This document shows positions 26,985 through 35,364 of a DNA stretch of 64,000 nucleotides, one piece after another. Positions within the stretch are counted from its first letter, which is position 1. Each line of letters starts with the position of its first letter. The DNA is from Dehalococcoidia bacterium (lineage in GTDB: Bacteria > Chloroflexota > Dehalococcoidia > DSTF01 > JACRBR01). Position numbers and translations under genes: made by a program. The stretch spans positions 186,001 to 250,000 of the forward strand of contig JBBDXD010000018.1 of the NCBI GenBank assembly GCA_040902535.1, in the 5' to 3' direction. The notes below the pieces were generated by a model. The model saw nothing but the letters and a program-made list of their open reading frames with translations. It did no database searches and had not been told where the DNA came from.

Positions 26985-27260
26985 ATGGCCGTGGAAGTGA
27001 AAGTCACATCCGTGCTGCAGAAGATCACCGGCGCGAAGGTCGTGCGGGGTGAAGGGGGCACGGTCTCGGAACTGCTCTCGAACCTCGATACGCAATATCC
27101 GGGGTTCAAGAACCAGATCATGCAGGACGGCAGCCTGCACCGATTCGTGAACATCTACCTCAACGACGAGGACATCCGGTATCTCGATCAACTCGACACG
27201 CGCGTGAAGGAAGGCGACTCGGTGTCGATCCTGCCCGCGCTTGCCGGCGGCCGGAGCTGA
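26985..27260 (+). CDS. cysO: Ubiquitin-fold sulfur carrier protein (CysO/MoaD-like), GG followed by two residues
   Basis: This 91-residue beta-grasp protein begins MAVEVKVTSVLQKITGAK and has the family block YPGFKNQIMQDGSLHRFVNI. It ends LPALAGGRS. Carriers of this type need a C-terminal Gly-Gly for thiocarboxylation; here Arg-Ser follows the GG, so maturation would require removal of two residues, probably by a JAMM peptidase (the job of Mec/QbsD in related systems). No such gene is in this window. The ATG at 26985 is chosen because the longer frame upstream is Arg-rich and overlaps moeB. The next gene, cysM, starts one base after the stop. Confidence 0.85.
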   Translation: MAVEVKVTSVLQKITGAKVVRGEGGTVSELLSNLDTQYPGFKNQIMQDGSLHRFVNIYLNDEDIRYLDQLDTRVKEGDSVSILPALAGGRS

Positions 27261-27261
27261 C

Positions 27262-28197
27262 GTGCTGTACGAAAGCATGATCGACGCCATCGGCAATACG
27301 CCGCTCGTCGAGATGCCGCGCATGAGCCCGAAGGCGTCGGTGCGGCTGTACGCGAAGCTCGAAGGTCAGAACCCGAGCGGCAGCGTCAAAGACCGCATCG
27401 CGAAGTACATGATCGAGGACGCCGAGCGTCGCGGCGTGCTGACGAAGGATCGCACCGTACTCGAGCCGACGTCGGGCAACACGGGCATCTCGCTGGCGAT
27501 GATCTGCCGGCTCAAGGGCTACAAGCTCAAGGTCGTCATCCCGGAAAGCGTTAGCTCGGAGCGGACCGAGTTGTTGCGCGCGTTCGGCGCCGAGATTGTG
27601 TACTCGGACGGCGCGCGTGGCACCAACGGGTCGATCGAAGTGGCGCAGCAGATCGCGGCCGAGGATCCGGCGTATTTCATGCCGTACCAGTACGGCAACG
27701 AGATGAACCCGCGCGCGCACTACGAGACGACGGGGCCGGAGATCCTGCGCGACCTGCCGGAGATCGACGTGTTCGTCGCGGGCATGGGCACGGGCGGCAC
27801 GCTGACGGGCGTCGGGCGCTACCTCAAGGAGCAGAAGCCCGGCGTGAAGATCGTCGCGGCGGTGCCGCATCCGGGCGACCTCGTGCAAGGGCTGCGCAGC
27901 CTCGACGAGGGATTCATCCCTCCCGTGCTGGACGAGAGTCTGCTGGATGGCAAGATCGTGATCGACTCGCACACGTCGTTCGCTTCGGCGAAGGAGTTGA
28001 CGCAGGTCGAGGGCATCTTCGCCGGCATCTCGGCCGGCGCCGTGCTGAAGACGGCGCAGCGGGTCGCCGAGCGCCTCGACGCCGGTAATATCGTCTGTCT
28101 GTTCGCGGACGCCGGCTGGAAATACCTCTCAACGCAGTTATGGACGACGAACTACGAAGACCTGCCGGAGGATATCGAAGACAAGATCTGGTGGTGA
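27262..28197 (+). CDS. cysM: CysO-dependent O-phosphoserine sulfhydrylase
   Basis: This 311-residue PLP enzyme has lysine in NPSGSVKDRIAKYMIED and loops EPTSGNTGISLAMICRLKG and GMGTGGTLTGVGRYL. It matches the mycobacterial CysM rather than CysK in its C-terminal half: LRSLDEGFIPPVLD (containing the arginine used to select phosphoserine), VEGIFAGISAGAVL and ADAGWKYLSTQ. The C-terminus ends in an aromatic DIEDKIWW tail. The family uses CysO-thiocarboxylate as the sulfur donor. The start is GTG 27262 with GGAG upstream; the gene lies directly after cysO. Confidence 0.9.
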   Translation: MLYESMIDAIGNTPLVEMPRMSPKASVRLYAKLEGQNPSGSVKDRIAKYMIEDAERRGVLTKDRTVLEPTSGNTGISLAMICRLKGYKLKVVIPESVSSERTELLRAFGAEIVYSDGARGTNGSIEVAQQIAAEDPAYFMPYQYGNEMNPRAHYETTGPEILRDLPEIDVFVAGMGTGGTLTGVGRYLKEQKPGVKIVAAVPHPGDLVQGLRSLDEGFIPPVLDESLLDGKIVIDSHTSFASAKELTQVEGIFAGISAGAVLKTAQRVAERLDAGNIVCLFADAGWKYLSTQLWTTNYEDLPEDIEDKIWW

Positions 28198-28249
28198 CCG
28201 CCGGCCGCGCACGCGGCCCCTTCGGAGTGCAGGGCGCCGGGCAATGGCC

Positions 28250-28255
28250 CATACT
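28250..28255 (+). promoter_or_regulatory. -10 box of a probable leaderless promoter
   Basis: CATACT lies seven bases before the ATG at 28263 without an SD. It is the counterpart of TATACT at 30128 before the paralogous gene. Confidence 0.5.
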
Positions 28256-28262
28256 TCGGGAC

Positions 28263-29318
28263 ATGGAACACGACGTCCGGTACTGCACGACGGAGGACGG
28301 CGTCAGCATCGCCTACGCCGTTACGGGAGAGGGCCCGCCGCTCCTCGCGTGCCCCCTGTTCATCGAGTCATTCGCGCTCGACCACATGGTGCCGGCCTTT
28401 GAACAGTTCATGCACGCACTGGGACGCAACACGCGGTTGGTCCGTTTCGACATGCGAGGCACCGGTCTCTCGGACCGCAACGTCGCAGACTTTTCCCTTG
28501 CAGGCTTGATTCGCGACCTGGACGCGGTGGTGACGGCCACGGGGATCGAGTCAATCGACGTCTGGGCGCCGTTGGGGAGCGTCATGCGGGCGATTGGGTA
28601 TGCGGCCGAGCGGCCGCAGCGTGTGCGCAAGCTCGTCCTCCACGAAGCGCATGCATCGGGTTCCGGCGTCTTTGCGCCAGAGGCCATGACCGGATTCGCC
28701 GCGCTCGCACGCTCCGACTGGCGCGCGGCGGCTCACGCGATCGCCGGCGCCGGGAGTCGCTGGCCCCGAGAGCATGTGCGTGGCCTTCACATGGCGGGCG
28801 AATGGAACCTGGAGTCAACAAACGGCGAGATGTGCGCCCGCTTCATCGAAGCTCTGAGCAAGACGAGCGTCGCCAGCTTGCTGCAACGGGTAGCAGCGCC
28901 GACGCTGATCCTTCACGCCCAGCGCGACCGTCTCGTCACGACGGATGTCGCGCGGGAGGTCGCGGCGAACATCGCCAATAGCCGCTTGCGCATCCTCGAC
29001 CGGGAAGGGCTCGTCTTCGCGACGGAGGACACTAGCCGTGAGACGATTGATGCGGTCGAAGAATTCCTGTACGAGACGCCGCGCGCGGCAGAAGCACGCA
29101 TGGTGACGCTCGGGACGGGAGCACGGGTGTCCGTGACTCCCCGCGAGTTGCAAGTGCTGCGGTTGATCGTTGCCGGCAAAAGCGGACGCGAGATCGCTGA
29201 CGAACTGGTGCTCAGCCCGCGTACGGTTGAGCGCCACGTCGCGCACCTGTTCCGCAAGACGAACACGCATGGACGAGCCGAACTCGTCGGGTTTGCCGTG
29301 CGCCGGAACCTCGTGTAG
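28263..29318 (+). CDS. Alpha/beta-hydrolase-fold sensor fused to LuxR-type HTH, paralogue 1
   Basis: This is a 351-residue protein. Residues 1-270 have an alpha/beta-hydrolase fold (RFDMRGTGLSDRN, LILHAQRDRLVTTDVA). Residues 285-351 are a GerE/LuxR DNA-binding domain (TPRELQVLRLIVAGKSGREI ... RTVERHVAHLF). The nucleophile elbow, normally GxSxG, reads DVWAPLGSVM and no Ser sits at the elbow position, so it looks like a ligand-sensing regulator and not an enzyme. It is paralogous to the gene at 30141. The region downstream leads into a secreted cupin, the likely target. The ATG follows a CATACT box by seven bases. Confidence 0.82.
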   Translation: MEHDVRYCTTEDGVSIAYAVTGEGPPLLACPLFIESFALDHMVPAFEQFMHALGRNTRLVRFDMRGTGLSDRNVADFSLAGLIRDLDAVVTATGIESIDVWAPLGSVMRAIGYAAERPQRVRKLVLHEAHASGSGVFAPEAMTGFAALARSDWRAAAHAIAGAGSRWPREHVRGLHMAGEWNLESTNGEMCARFIEALSKTSVASLLQRVAAPTLILHAQRDRLVTTDVAREVAANIANSRLRILDREGLVFATEDTSRETIDAVEEFLYETPRAAEARMVTLGTGARVSVTPRELQVLRLIVAGKSGREIADELVLSPRTVERHVAHLFRKTNTHGRAELVGFAVRRNLV

Positions 29319-29353
29319 GCATCCCGGGTGCGCACTTTATGCCACGCTCAAAA

Positions 29354-29447
29354 TCCGTAGTTTGACGGAAGCCACGCCGCACAATTTGGCTCTAGCCTCT
29401 GGGTGCCGGGTAATTCGCCGGATCCGCCAGCGAGGTCGACCCGGCGG
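29354..29447 (+). promoter_or_regulatory. Conserved control region upstream of the cupin gene, copy 1
   Basis: It is shared with 31191-31286. It contains CCGT-N6-ACGG (29355-29368), which overlaps TTGACG as a possible -35. About 45 bp downstream lies a conserved block with CGCCGG and CCGGCG arms that can form a hairpin in the leader. It is probably the operator and leader for the adjacent LuxR-type regulator. Confidence 0.5.
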
Positions 29448-29486
29448 AGCCCGGTTTCGCAGGAAACCGGAATAGGAGGCACAACC

Positions 29487-29984
29487 ATGAAGCTCAGGAT
29501 CGGCATCGCAGTACTGGCGCTCGCCGGCATCCTCGGGGTGTTCGTCACCACGGCGCTCGCTACGCCGGGCAGCCCGCTCACCGTCGAGACGGCACGCGGT
29601 GAACTCGACGGCTCGCTGAACGTGAACGCCAGGTTCGGCCACGGCGCGAGCGTGAAGATCAAGACGCGCGGACCGACCGAGGTCGTTACACAGCGGGTGG
29701 AAATCCCGCCCGGCGGTACGACGGGCTGGCACACGCATCCCGGCCCCAACGTGAACGTCATCTCGCGAGGCACGCTGACGCTCTATCACGCCGAGCACTG
29801 CGAGCACGGCATCGCTTATGGCCAGGGATCGTCGTTTCCGACGTATCCCGATCAGGTCCACCTGGCGAGGAACAATGGGACGGACACGCTGGTCTTCTTC
29901 GCAACGTACTTCATGCCGAAGACGACGCCGCCGCTCCCCATCCGTCTCGACGCACCCTCGCCGGGGCCGGAGTGCCCTCTCTGA
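29487..29984 (+). CDS. Secreted cupin-domain protein
   Basis: This 165-residue protein starts at ATG 29487 behind GGAGG. Residues 1-27 are a signal peptide (LRIGIAVLALAGILGVFVTT). A single cupin barrel follows, with metal-site residues in TTGWHTHPGPNVNVISRGTL and a later His (DQVHLARNNGTDTLVF). The extra Cys-containing loop AEHCEHG could form a disulfide with the C-terminal ECPL. It has no catalytic assignment. It is preceded by a regulatory region duplicated at 31191, so it is probably controlled by one of the flanking LuxR-fusion regulators. Confidence 0.82.
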   Translation: MKLRIGIAVLALAGILGVFVTTALATPGSPLTVETARGELDGSLNVNARFGHGASVKIKTRGPTEVVTQRVEIPPGGTTGWHTHPGPNVNVISRGTLTLYHAEHCEHGIAYGQGSSFPTYPDQVHLARNNGTDTLVFFATYFMPKTTPPLPIRLDAPSPGPECPL

Positions 29985-30007
29985 AAGCACGCGTTCAAGG
30001 GTGGGGT

Positions 30008-30040
30008 GGGGGCCCGGTTGCAGATGCCACCCGGGCCCCC
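30008..30040 (+). terminator. Rho-independent terminator after the cupin gene
   Basis: GGGGGCCCGG at 30008-30017 pairs perfectly with CCGGGCCCCC at 30031-30040. A short T-run follows. It begins about 24 bp after the cupin stop. Confidence 0.75.
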
Positions 30041-30127
30041 TTTCCGCGTCCCCGCGCCGCCAACGCTCTTCCGGGGCACGCGTGCGCCTCTGGGGCGGGC
30101 CACCCACTGTGCCCTGCCCATGGCGCC

Positions 30128-30133
30128 TATACT
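30128..30133 (+). promoter_or_regulatory. -10 box of a probable leaderless promoter
   Basis: TATACT lies seven bases before the ATG at 30141, with no SD. It is near-consensus and in the same position as CATACT before the paralogue at 28263. Confidence 0.55.
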
Positions 30134-30140
30134 CTGGGCG

Positions 30141-31154
30141 ATGGAACACGACATCCAGTACTGCACGACGGGCGACGGCGGCAGCATCGCCTATTACACG
30201 CTGGGCGAGGGCGAACCCCTCGTAGTGACTTCCACCGTGCTCTGGAGTCACCTGCAGTTGCCACCCTTCGCCGAGTATCACCCGACCGACAACCCCGAAG
30301 GGCTCGGGTGCGGTCTGGAGATCGTGCGCTATGACGCGCGTGGCACCGGGCTGTCCGGCCGGGATTCCCTCGATTTCAGCCTCGACGCGCGCGTACGCGA
30401 CCTTGAAGCCGTCGTGGAGCGGTTGAAGCTGAAGCGATTCGCGATCCTTGGGCCGTTGCATGGCGGGCCCGCGGCTATTGCATATGCGGTGCGCCACCCG
30501 GAGCGCGTATCCCACCTCATCCTGTTAGGTTCCTACGCCCGCGGAAGCGATAACCGGCACGCCTTTCGACACTTTGACTCGTGGGTAGAGAGGGCTCACG
30601 AACATTGGACGACCTACACGCTCACTATCGCCAACTCCAACACGTTCTTCACAGATAGCGAGCGGGGGAGGAAGCTTGCCGCCCTCTACCGCGAATCGAT
30701 GACACCGGATTCGGTACGCGCGTTCCTCGAATCGCAGATCACCATCGACGTGACCGCGCTCCTCCCGCTGGTCGCCGCACCGACGCTTGTGATGCAGGTT
30801 GCGCTGCCGAGCAACATGCCGCAGCTGGAATGGTCGCGCGAGCTGGCGTCGGCGATTCCAGATGCGCACTTCGTGACCATCGCGAGCCACAGATGGACAG
30901 AGGAGGAGACGCGGGTGGTGGAAGACTTCCTCGGCGTGGGTCAGCCGCATGCTTCCGGCACCGCGGGCCTTACGGCTCGCGAAATGGAAGTACTGCGGCT
31001 GATCGTGGTGGGAAAGAGCAGCCGCGAGATTGCAACTGCATTGATCCTCAGTCCGCGCACGGTTGAGCGGCACGTCGCGAACATTTACCGGAAAACGGAC
31101 ACACACGGGAGAGCCCAGCTCACGGGCTTTGCCCTGCGTCGAAGTCTCGTCTAG
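30141..31154 (+). CDS. Alpha/beta-hydrolase-fold sensor fused to LuxR-type HTH, paralogue 2
   Basis: This 337-residue paralogue of the gene at 28263 has the same opening (MEHDIQYCTT) and the same architecture: hydrolase fold to about residue 255, then a LuxR/GerE domain (TAREMEVLRLIVVGKSSREI). The elbow reads AILGPLHGGP, with Leu where the catalytic Ser of LGxSxGG would be, so activity is unlikely. The two genes share about half their residues by eye. It lies upstream of a lipoprotein esterase whose leader copies the cupin leader, pointing to a duplicated regulator-target module. Confidence 0.82.
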   Translation: MEHDIQYCTTGDGGSIAYYTLGEGEPLVVTSTVLWSHLQLPPFAEYHPTDNPEGLGCGLEIVRYDARGTGLSGRDSLDFSLDARVRDLEAVVERLKLKRFAILGPLHGGPAAIAYAVRHPERVSHLILLGSYARGSDNRHAFRHFDSWVERAHEHWTTYTLTIANSNTFFTDSERGRKLAALYRESMTPDSVRAFLESQITIDVTALLPLVAAPTLVMQVALPSNMPQLEWSRELASAIPDAHFVTIASHRWTEEETRVVEDFLGVGQPHASGTAGLTAREMEVLRLIVVGKSSREIATALILSPRTVERHVANIYRKTDTHGRAQLTGFALRRSLV

Positions 31155-31190
31155 GCGCCGCCCGCTGCGTACTTTCCGCCATCGCGAAGA

Positions 31191-31286
31191 TCCGTAGTTT
31201 GACGGAAGCCATCTCGTTCACATGGCGATAGCCTCCGCATTGCCGGGCAATTCGCCGGATCTTCCAGCGAGGTCGACCCGGCGGAA
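31191..31286 (+). promoter_or_regulatory. Conserved control region upstream of the esterase gene, copy 2
   Basis: It has the same order of elements as 29354-29447: CCGT-N6-ACGG at 31192-31205 overlapping TTGACG, a TAGCCTC block, then the CGCCGG...CCGGCG leader hairpin. Identity is high over about 95 bp, although the genes that follow are unrelated. Confidence 0.5.
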
Positions 31287-31325
31287 GCCCGGTCCGAAGA
31301 AGCGGCCCTGGCAGGAGACGCGACC

Positions 31326-32447
31326 ATGAAGCTGATGACAGTTCGCGCGGTGCCGAACGTTGCCCGCGTGCCCAGGATCCGTTCAGTGTCGTTCGCCACC
31401 GCACTCGTCTACACGATCCTTGTCATCGCCTGCAGCAGTGACGGCGACCGGACCGATCGAGGCGGGACTACCAGCAGTGCGACTGAGTCGCCGAAGGATG
31501 CGGGCGGCGCGTCAGCCGCTGTAGTCGCACCGCGACCATCGCCAGGATGCAGTCAGGCCGCTCCGCCCGCCGGCATATCACAGCAGACAATCGGGGTTGG
31601 GGCAGACGCGGGTACGTACCGTGAGATGGTTCCATCGGCGGCCGTCGAGAACGAGCCGTTGCCGCTGATCATCGACGTCCCGGGCTTCGGTGCCGCGGTT
31701 GAGAGAGTGGCGTTGGTCCACGGCTTTGAGACGTTGGGCGAGCAGCAAGGCGCGTACATCTTGACCCCCAACGGGATTGGGCCCGCCTCAGCGCCGGGTA
31801 ACAACACGAACCCGGCGTTCCTCAAGGCGGTGCTTGATGCAAGCGAGCAGCGCTTGTGTATCGACATGGCGCGCGTCTTCGCGGGAGGGATCTCGTGGGG
31901 CGGCCGAGTTGCCTCGACAGTGGGGTGTCACCTCGCCGATCGGATCGCGGCCATCGGTGCGGTGTCCGGCATTGCCTACGATGCCACCTGCCAGCTCTCG
32001 CGTCCGCTGCCGGTCATGGTCTTTCACGGGAAGCTCGATACTTCGGTGCAATACTATGGCGGCATCGGCTACAACTTCACCCACCCTGCCGAGCTCGCAC
32101 CGCCTCCGCCGACTGCTCCGCCCGCCGACACACAGGGCTTTCAGCCTGTCGAGACAGTCGTCGCCCAGTGGGCCGCGGCAGATGGCTGCACGCCCGAGCC
32201 GGAAACTACGCAGGTCTCGGAGCACGTTGAGCTGCGAACGTTCCTCGGGTGCGCCGAAGGGTCAGCCGTCGAGTTTTACGTGATTAGCGACGGGCAACAC
32301 GCGTGGCCTGGTGCAAATCTGGCGACATTCAACGAGGCGTGTCCGAACTGTAGGTCCACGGGCATCCAGCCCACACAAGAGATCGACGCCACACGCTTGC
32401 TCTGGGACTTTTGGATGCAGCACCCACTCGCAAGCCAATCACGGTGA
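31326..32447 (+). CDS. PHB-depolymerase-family esterase lipoprotein
   Basis: This 373-residue exported protein has a lipobox VIAC near residue 36 and a Ser/Thr/Gly-rich spacer. The hydrolase belongs to the LpqC/poly(3-hydroxybutyrate)-depolymerase-like esterases. The catalytic triad is visible: Ser in GGISWGGRVAS, Asp in FHGKLDTSVQY and His in DGQHAWPGANL. The four cysteines CHLAD, TCQL, CTPE and CPNC may form disulfides. AGGAGA precedes the ATG. It is the probable target of the regulator at 30141. The natural ester substrate is unknown. Confidence 0.85.
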   Translation: MKLMTVRAVPNVARVPRIRSVSFATALVYTILVIACSSDGDRTDRGGTTSSATESPKDAGGASAAVVAPRPSPGCSQAAPPAGISQQTIGVGADAGTYREMVPSAAVENEPLPLIIDVPGFGAAVERVALVHGFETLGEQQGAYILTPNGIGPASAPGNNTNPAFLKAVLDASEQRLCIDMARVFAGGISWGGRVASTVGCHLADRIAAIGAVSGIAYDATCQLSRPLPVMVFHGKLDTSVQYYGGIGYNFTHPAELAPPPPTAPPADTQGFQPVETVVAQWAAADGCTPEPETTQVSEHVELRTFLGCAEGSAVEFYVISDGQHAWPGANLATFNEACPNCRSTGIQPTQEIDATRLLWDFWMQHPLASQSR

Positions 32448-32569
32448 CTGCTTGCTGCGCAGCGCTTCCCGCGGCGTGAGTCTAGCGCCGCCGGCACCTT
32501 GCTGCTGGTAATCTTGATGACCGTAAACCTTCTGATCCAGACTGCCCTTACCGCGGAGGTTAGTCCTTC

Positions 32570-32983
32570 ATGGCCCAGAACAACGAACCGGGGATACAGG
32601 ATGACGGCGGCGTCGAGCCACAGATCGCCCGCCCGAACAGCATCACGTACATCCAGATCCCCGCGGACGATCCGAGCGCCGTCGCCAGCTTCTATGCCAG
32701 CGTCTTCGGCTGGTCAAAGCGCGGCGAAGGCGACCACGTGAGCTTCGGCGACGCCAGCGGTTACGTGATCGGCGCGTTCGTCGCCGGGCGCCGGATCTCC
32801 CGCGAGCCGGGCATCCTGCCGTTCGTGTACGTCGATAGCGTCGACGCGACACTCGCGAAGGCGACCGCCAACGGCGCCAAGATCGTCCGGCCGCGCTACG
32901 ACGAAGGCGGCCTCTGGGTGGCGACGATCCGCGACCCGGCCGGTAACGTCATCGGCGCCTGGCAGATGCAGCCGTCCGGTTGA
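32570..32983 (+). CDS. VOC/glyoxalase-fold protein
   Basis: This 137-residue protein carries one glyoxalase/bleomycin-resistance (VOC) unit: SITYIQIPADDPSAVASFYA, FGW near residue 47 and RDPAGNVIGAWQM at the end. It resembles the CFP32/hydroxylase-like class of small VOC proteins. GGAGGT lies nine bases before the ATG. Its substrate is unknown and it appears to be monocistronic. Confidence 0.85.
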   Translation: MAQNNEPGIQDDGGVEPQIARPNSITYIQIPADDPSAVASFYASVFGWSKRGEGDHVSFGDASGYVIGAFVAGRRISREPGILPFVYVDSVDATLAKATANGAKIVRPRYDEGGLWVATIRDPAGNVIGAWQMQPSG

Positions 32984-33020
32984 GGGTTAACCTTCTTCAC
33001 CTGGCGGCGTTCTTCATGTC

Positions 33021-34099
33021 GTGAACCTCGTCCGAAGCCTGACCCTGCTCGTCGCCGCGACGGTGCTGCTTGGCGGCACGTGGTGTCGAACGTGCCGCAG
33101 CGCGGCGACGAGGGGCCATGGGTCGGCGAGGTCGTCAACACCGGCGACCAGGCCGTCTATGCGGTCATCGCCGCCGCGCGCGTGTTCGACGCGCTCGACC
33201 GCGAGGTCTACCCGGGGCGCATCGGCGTGTTCTCCTGTCCTTCGAAGCTGCTGCCGGGCGAACGTGGGGCGTTCGCGCTGTTCGTCCCGACCGAGGACAT
33301 GACCCCCGATTACATCCTCAGGGACCCGATGCTGCCGCTGGGGGCGGAGTTCGACCGCATCGGCGAGCCGCCGATCGGAACGGGACAGGCGCGCGGCGAC
33401 GGCCTGTACGTCGAGGAGTTGTCGCGGGACCTCGCGGCAAAGACGGTATGCATCCGCCTCACGAACAACGGCCCGGGCGCGTACGCCGAGTACACCGTCT
33501 GCGGGATCATTCGCACGGCCGAGGGCGATGTACACGGCGTCGGGCGCGCGGACGGGCCTTCGCTGCCGTCACAGCTTGCCGTCGGAGACTCGATCGAATT
33601 GACGATGCACTTCGCATCGCTGCCGGCGGGGTCGTTTGACATTCGCTACCACGCGTTAGGACTGCTGAGCGCGCCGTACACCGAGTGCTGCCCGCTCGGC
33701 GCAACGTCGTGGAGATCGCACGACCTGGGGCAGTTTCGCGTCTTGTTGCCGCCGGACTGGCGCTACGAGCCGCTGCAGGGCATCGATTCGTTCGTCGGCA
33801 ACTTCGTCGGACCGGCGGTCTCGCTGCAGTTCGACTACGGCGCATTCTCGAGCGACATGCCGTACGACGGCGACGCGGGTTATCGGGTGCACTTCGAGAC
33901 CGTAGGCGGCCGCACGGCGAAGATCGTCGCTTCGCGGTCCGCGGGCGGCGTGACCGGCATCCACATCGACCGCATTCGGCAGGGGCGATTCTTCACGACG
34001 GCGATCACGGTCACCGGCAACGACCTGACGCCGGCGGAGCAAGCCATCGCCATGCAGATCTTCCGGTCGGTCCGCATCTGCGAGTGCATCGTGCGGTAA
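33021..34099 (+). CDS. Putative secreted protein, reading frame interrupted after the signal peptide
   Basis: A clear signal peptide (GTG 33021, NLVRSLTLLVAATVLLGG) runs in one frame. The body of 339 residues runs in another from position 33080 (VSNVPQRGDEGPWVGEVVNT...). One missing base near 33080-33085 would join them. The body has FxxT-type Ig-like features (NTGDQAVYAVIAAARVFD) and a C-terminal ~110-residue domain (QFRVLLPPDWRYEPLQGIDS) similar in style to PsbP-like lipoproteins; this is weak. Either the gene is frameshifted, there is an assembly error, or the shorter cytosolic form is made from GTG 33080. Confidence 0.55.
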
Positions 34100-34114
34100 C
34101 CGTTGGCGGATTGG

Positions 34115-35116
34115 TCAGCCGGCGATCTTCGACGTGATCAGCCGGGAGATCAGCGCCTGGCTGGGACGCTTGCGCCGATCGTTTTCGCCGTCCGACAGGT
34201 AATTGCCATCGGTCAGGACTTCCATCGCGCGGTCGCGTCCGACCATGCGCTCGAGCTTGGCGAAGAGGCGAGCGAAGGCGCCGCGCTTGGCACTGACCGT
34301 CGGGAACGCGGCGTTCTCCATGGCCGTGCGGCGTTCGTCGTAGCGGTCGACCAGGTACGCGCCGGGCATGCCGAACTCCTTGAGCGCGGCGATCGCGTCG
34401 GACATGAGTTCGGGCTGCGCATTCAGGACGTCGTGCATCTTCTGCTCGTAGAACATCTCATGGCGCGACTCGTCCTTGGCGAGGAGATGCTCGAGCTTCT
34501 TGAGCACGGGCTCGCGCGTCTGGCGAGCGTGGTTGCGATAGAACTCGGCCGTCACGAATTCCTGGAGCGTCGTGTTCGCGACGACCTGCACCGGCAGGTA
34601 GTGCAGCGGAATGCCCCAGTTCTCGGCGCTGTTCGCGCGGACGTCGTCGATCTGTTCGGCCAACGCCGCTTCGACAAGATCGCGAAGATGGAGCTGCGTC
34701 CGCGCCGGGGCGCCGTTCGTCGCGTTGCTCTCGTGCAGCGCGACGCGCGCCTTCGCCAGGTAGTCGCGGAGCGCGTAATAGTGCTTCCACTCCTCGACCG
34801 CCCACATCATTATGAAGTCGCAGGCGTGCTGGTCCGCGGCGAAGTACTCGAGCAGGTTGGCGACGTAGTCAGGGTTGTTGCTCTCGACGAGCATGGTCGA
34901 CTCGACGACGTAGACGTCGGCCTCTGTCAGCGCGTCGACTGCGATCTGCGAGGGGGAGACGTCGAGCATCTCCGTGAGGCTCCAGCTCATGCGCTCGTGC
35001 GTCTTGTAGAACTCGATGACGTCGTCGCGACTGGGGACGGTGCGGCGTTCGAGAGCGGTGAGGGCCGGCTGGTGGCCGGTAAACGGATAACTGGTCTTGA
35101 GGGGAAGCTTGGACAC
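34115..35116 (-). CDS. Acyl-ACP desaturase (ferritin-like diiron)
   Basis: This 333-residue protein belongs to the plant-type/DesA2 acyl-[ACP] desaturase family. It has two diiron ligand motifs: VEEWKHYYALRDYL (EExxH, about residue 108) and KDESRHEMFYEQ (DExRH, about 215). It introduces a double bond into soluble acyl-ACP using O2 and reduced ferredoxin. The start is GTG 35116 with AAGGAG five bases upstream. The second ligand is Asp in place of the usual Glu, also seen in bacterial members. It suggests an aerobic lifestyle. Confidence 0.88.
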   Translation of the reverse strand: MSKLPLKTSYPFTGHQPALTALERRTVPSRDDVIEFYKTHERMSWSLTEMLDVSPSQIAVDALTEADVYVVESTMLVESNNPDYVANLLEYFAADQHACDFIMMWAVEEWKHYYALRDYLAKARVALHESNATNGAPARTQLHLRDLVEAALAEQIDDVRANSAENWGIPLHYLPVQVVANTTLQEFVTAEFYRNHARQTREPVLKKLEHLLAKDESRHEMFYEQKMHDVLNAQPELMSDAIAALKEFGMPGAYLVDRYDERRTAMENAAFPTVSAKRGAFARLFAKLERMVGRDRAMEVLTDGNYLSDGENDRRKRPSQALISRLITSKIAG

Positions 35117-35300
35117 TCGGACTCCTTGGCGTCACATCGCGAACAGGCGCGCGACGGCGCGGCGTCGATGGTCGACGTTTTGGGTCGGTTGGGGCTCGGC
35201 CGCCGGATGTCCGGCGTGGAGCGGGAGTTCCCGCACGACGCACTCAGTATCGCCAATTGGGCGAAGAAATAGAAGTCACGGATTCAAGAGGGTCTCCGCG

Positions 35301-35330
35301 TTGCCTTCGGCTCCGGCGGCTCGATAGAAT
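35301..35330 (+). promoter_or_regulatory. Promoter of rpmB
   Basis: TTGCCT at 35301-35306 is followed after 18 bp by TAGAAT at 35325-35330. Transcription would start near 35337, giving a ~90-nt leader with two hairpins before L28. The rest of the 310-bp gap 35117-35426 holds no gene. Confidence 0.65.
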
Positions 35331-35364
35331 GCGGAGCCTGAAATCGGGCAGGGATTCCTGATCC

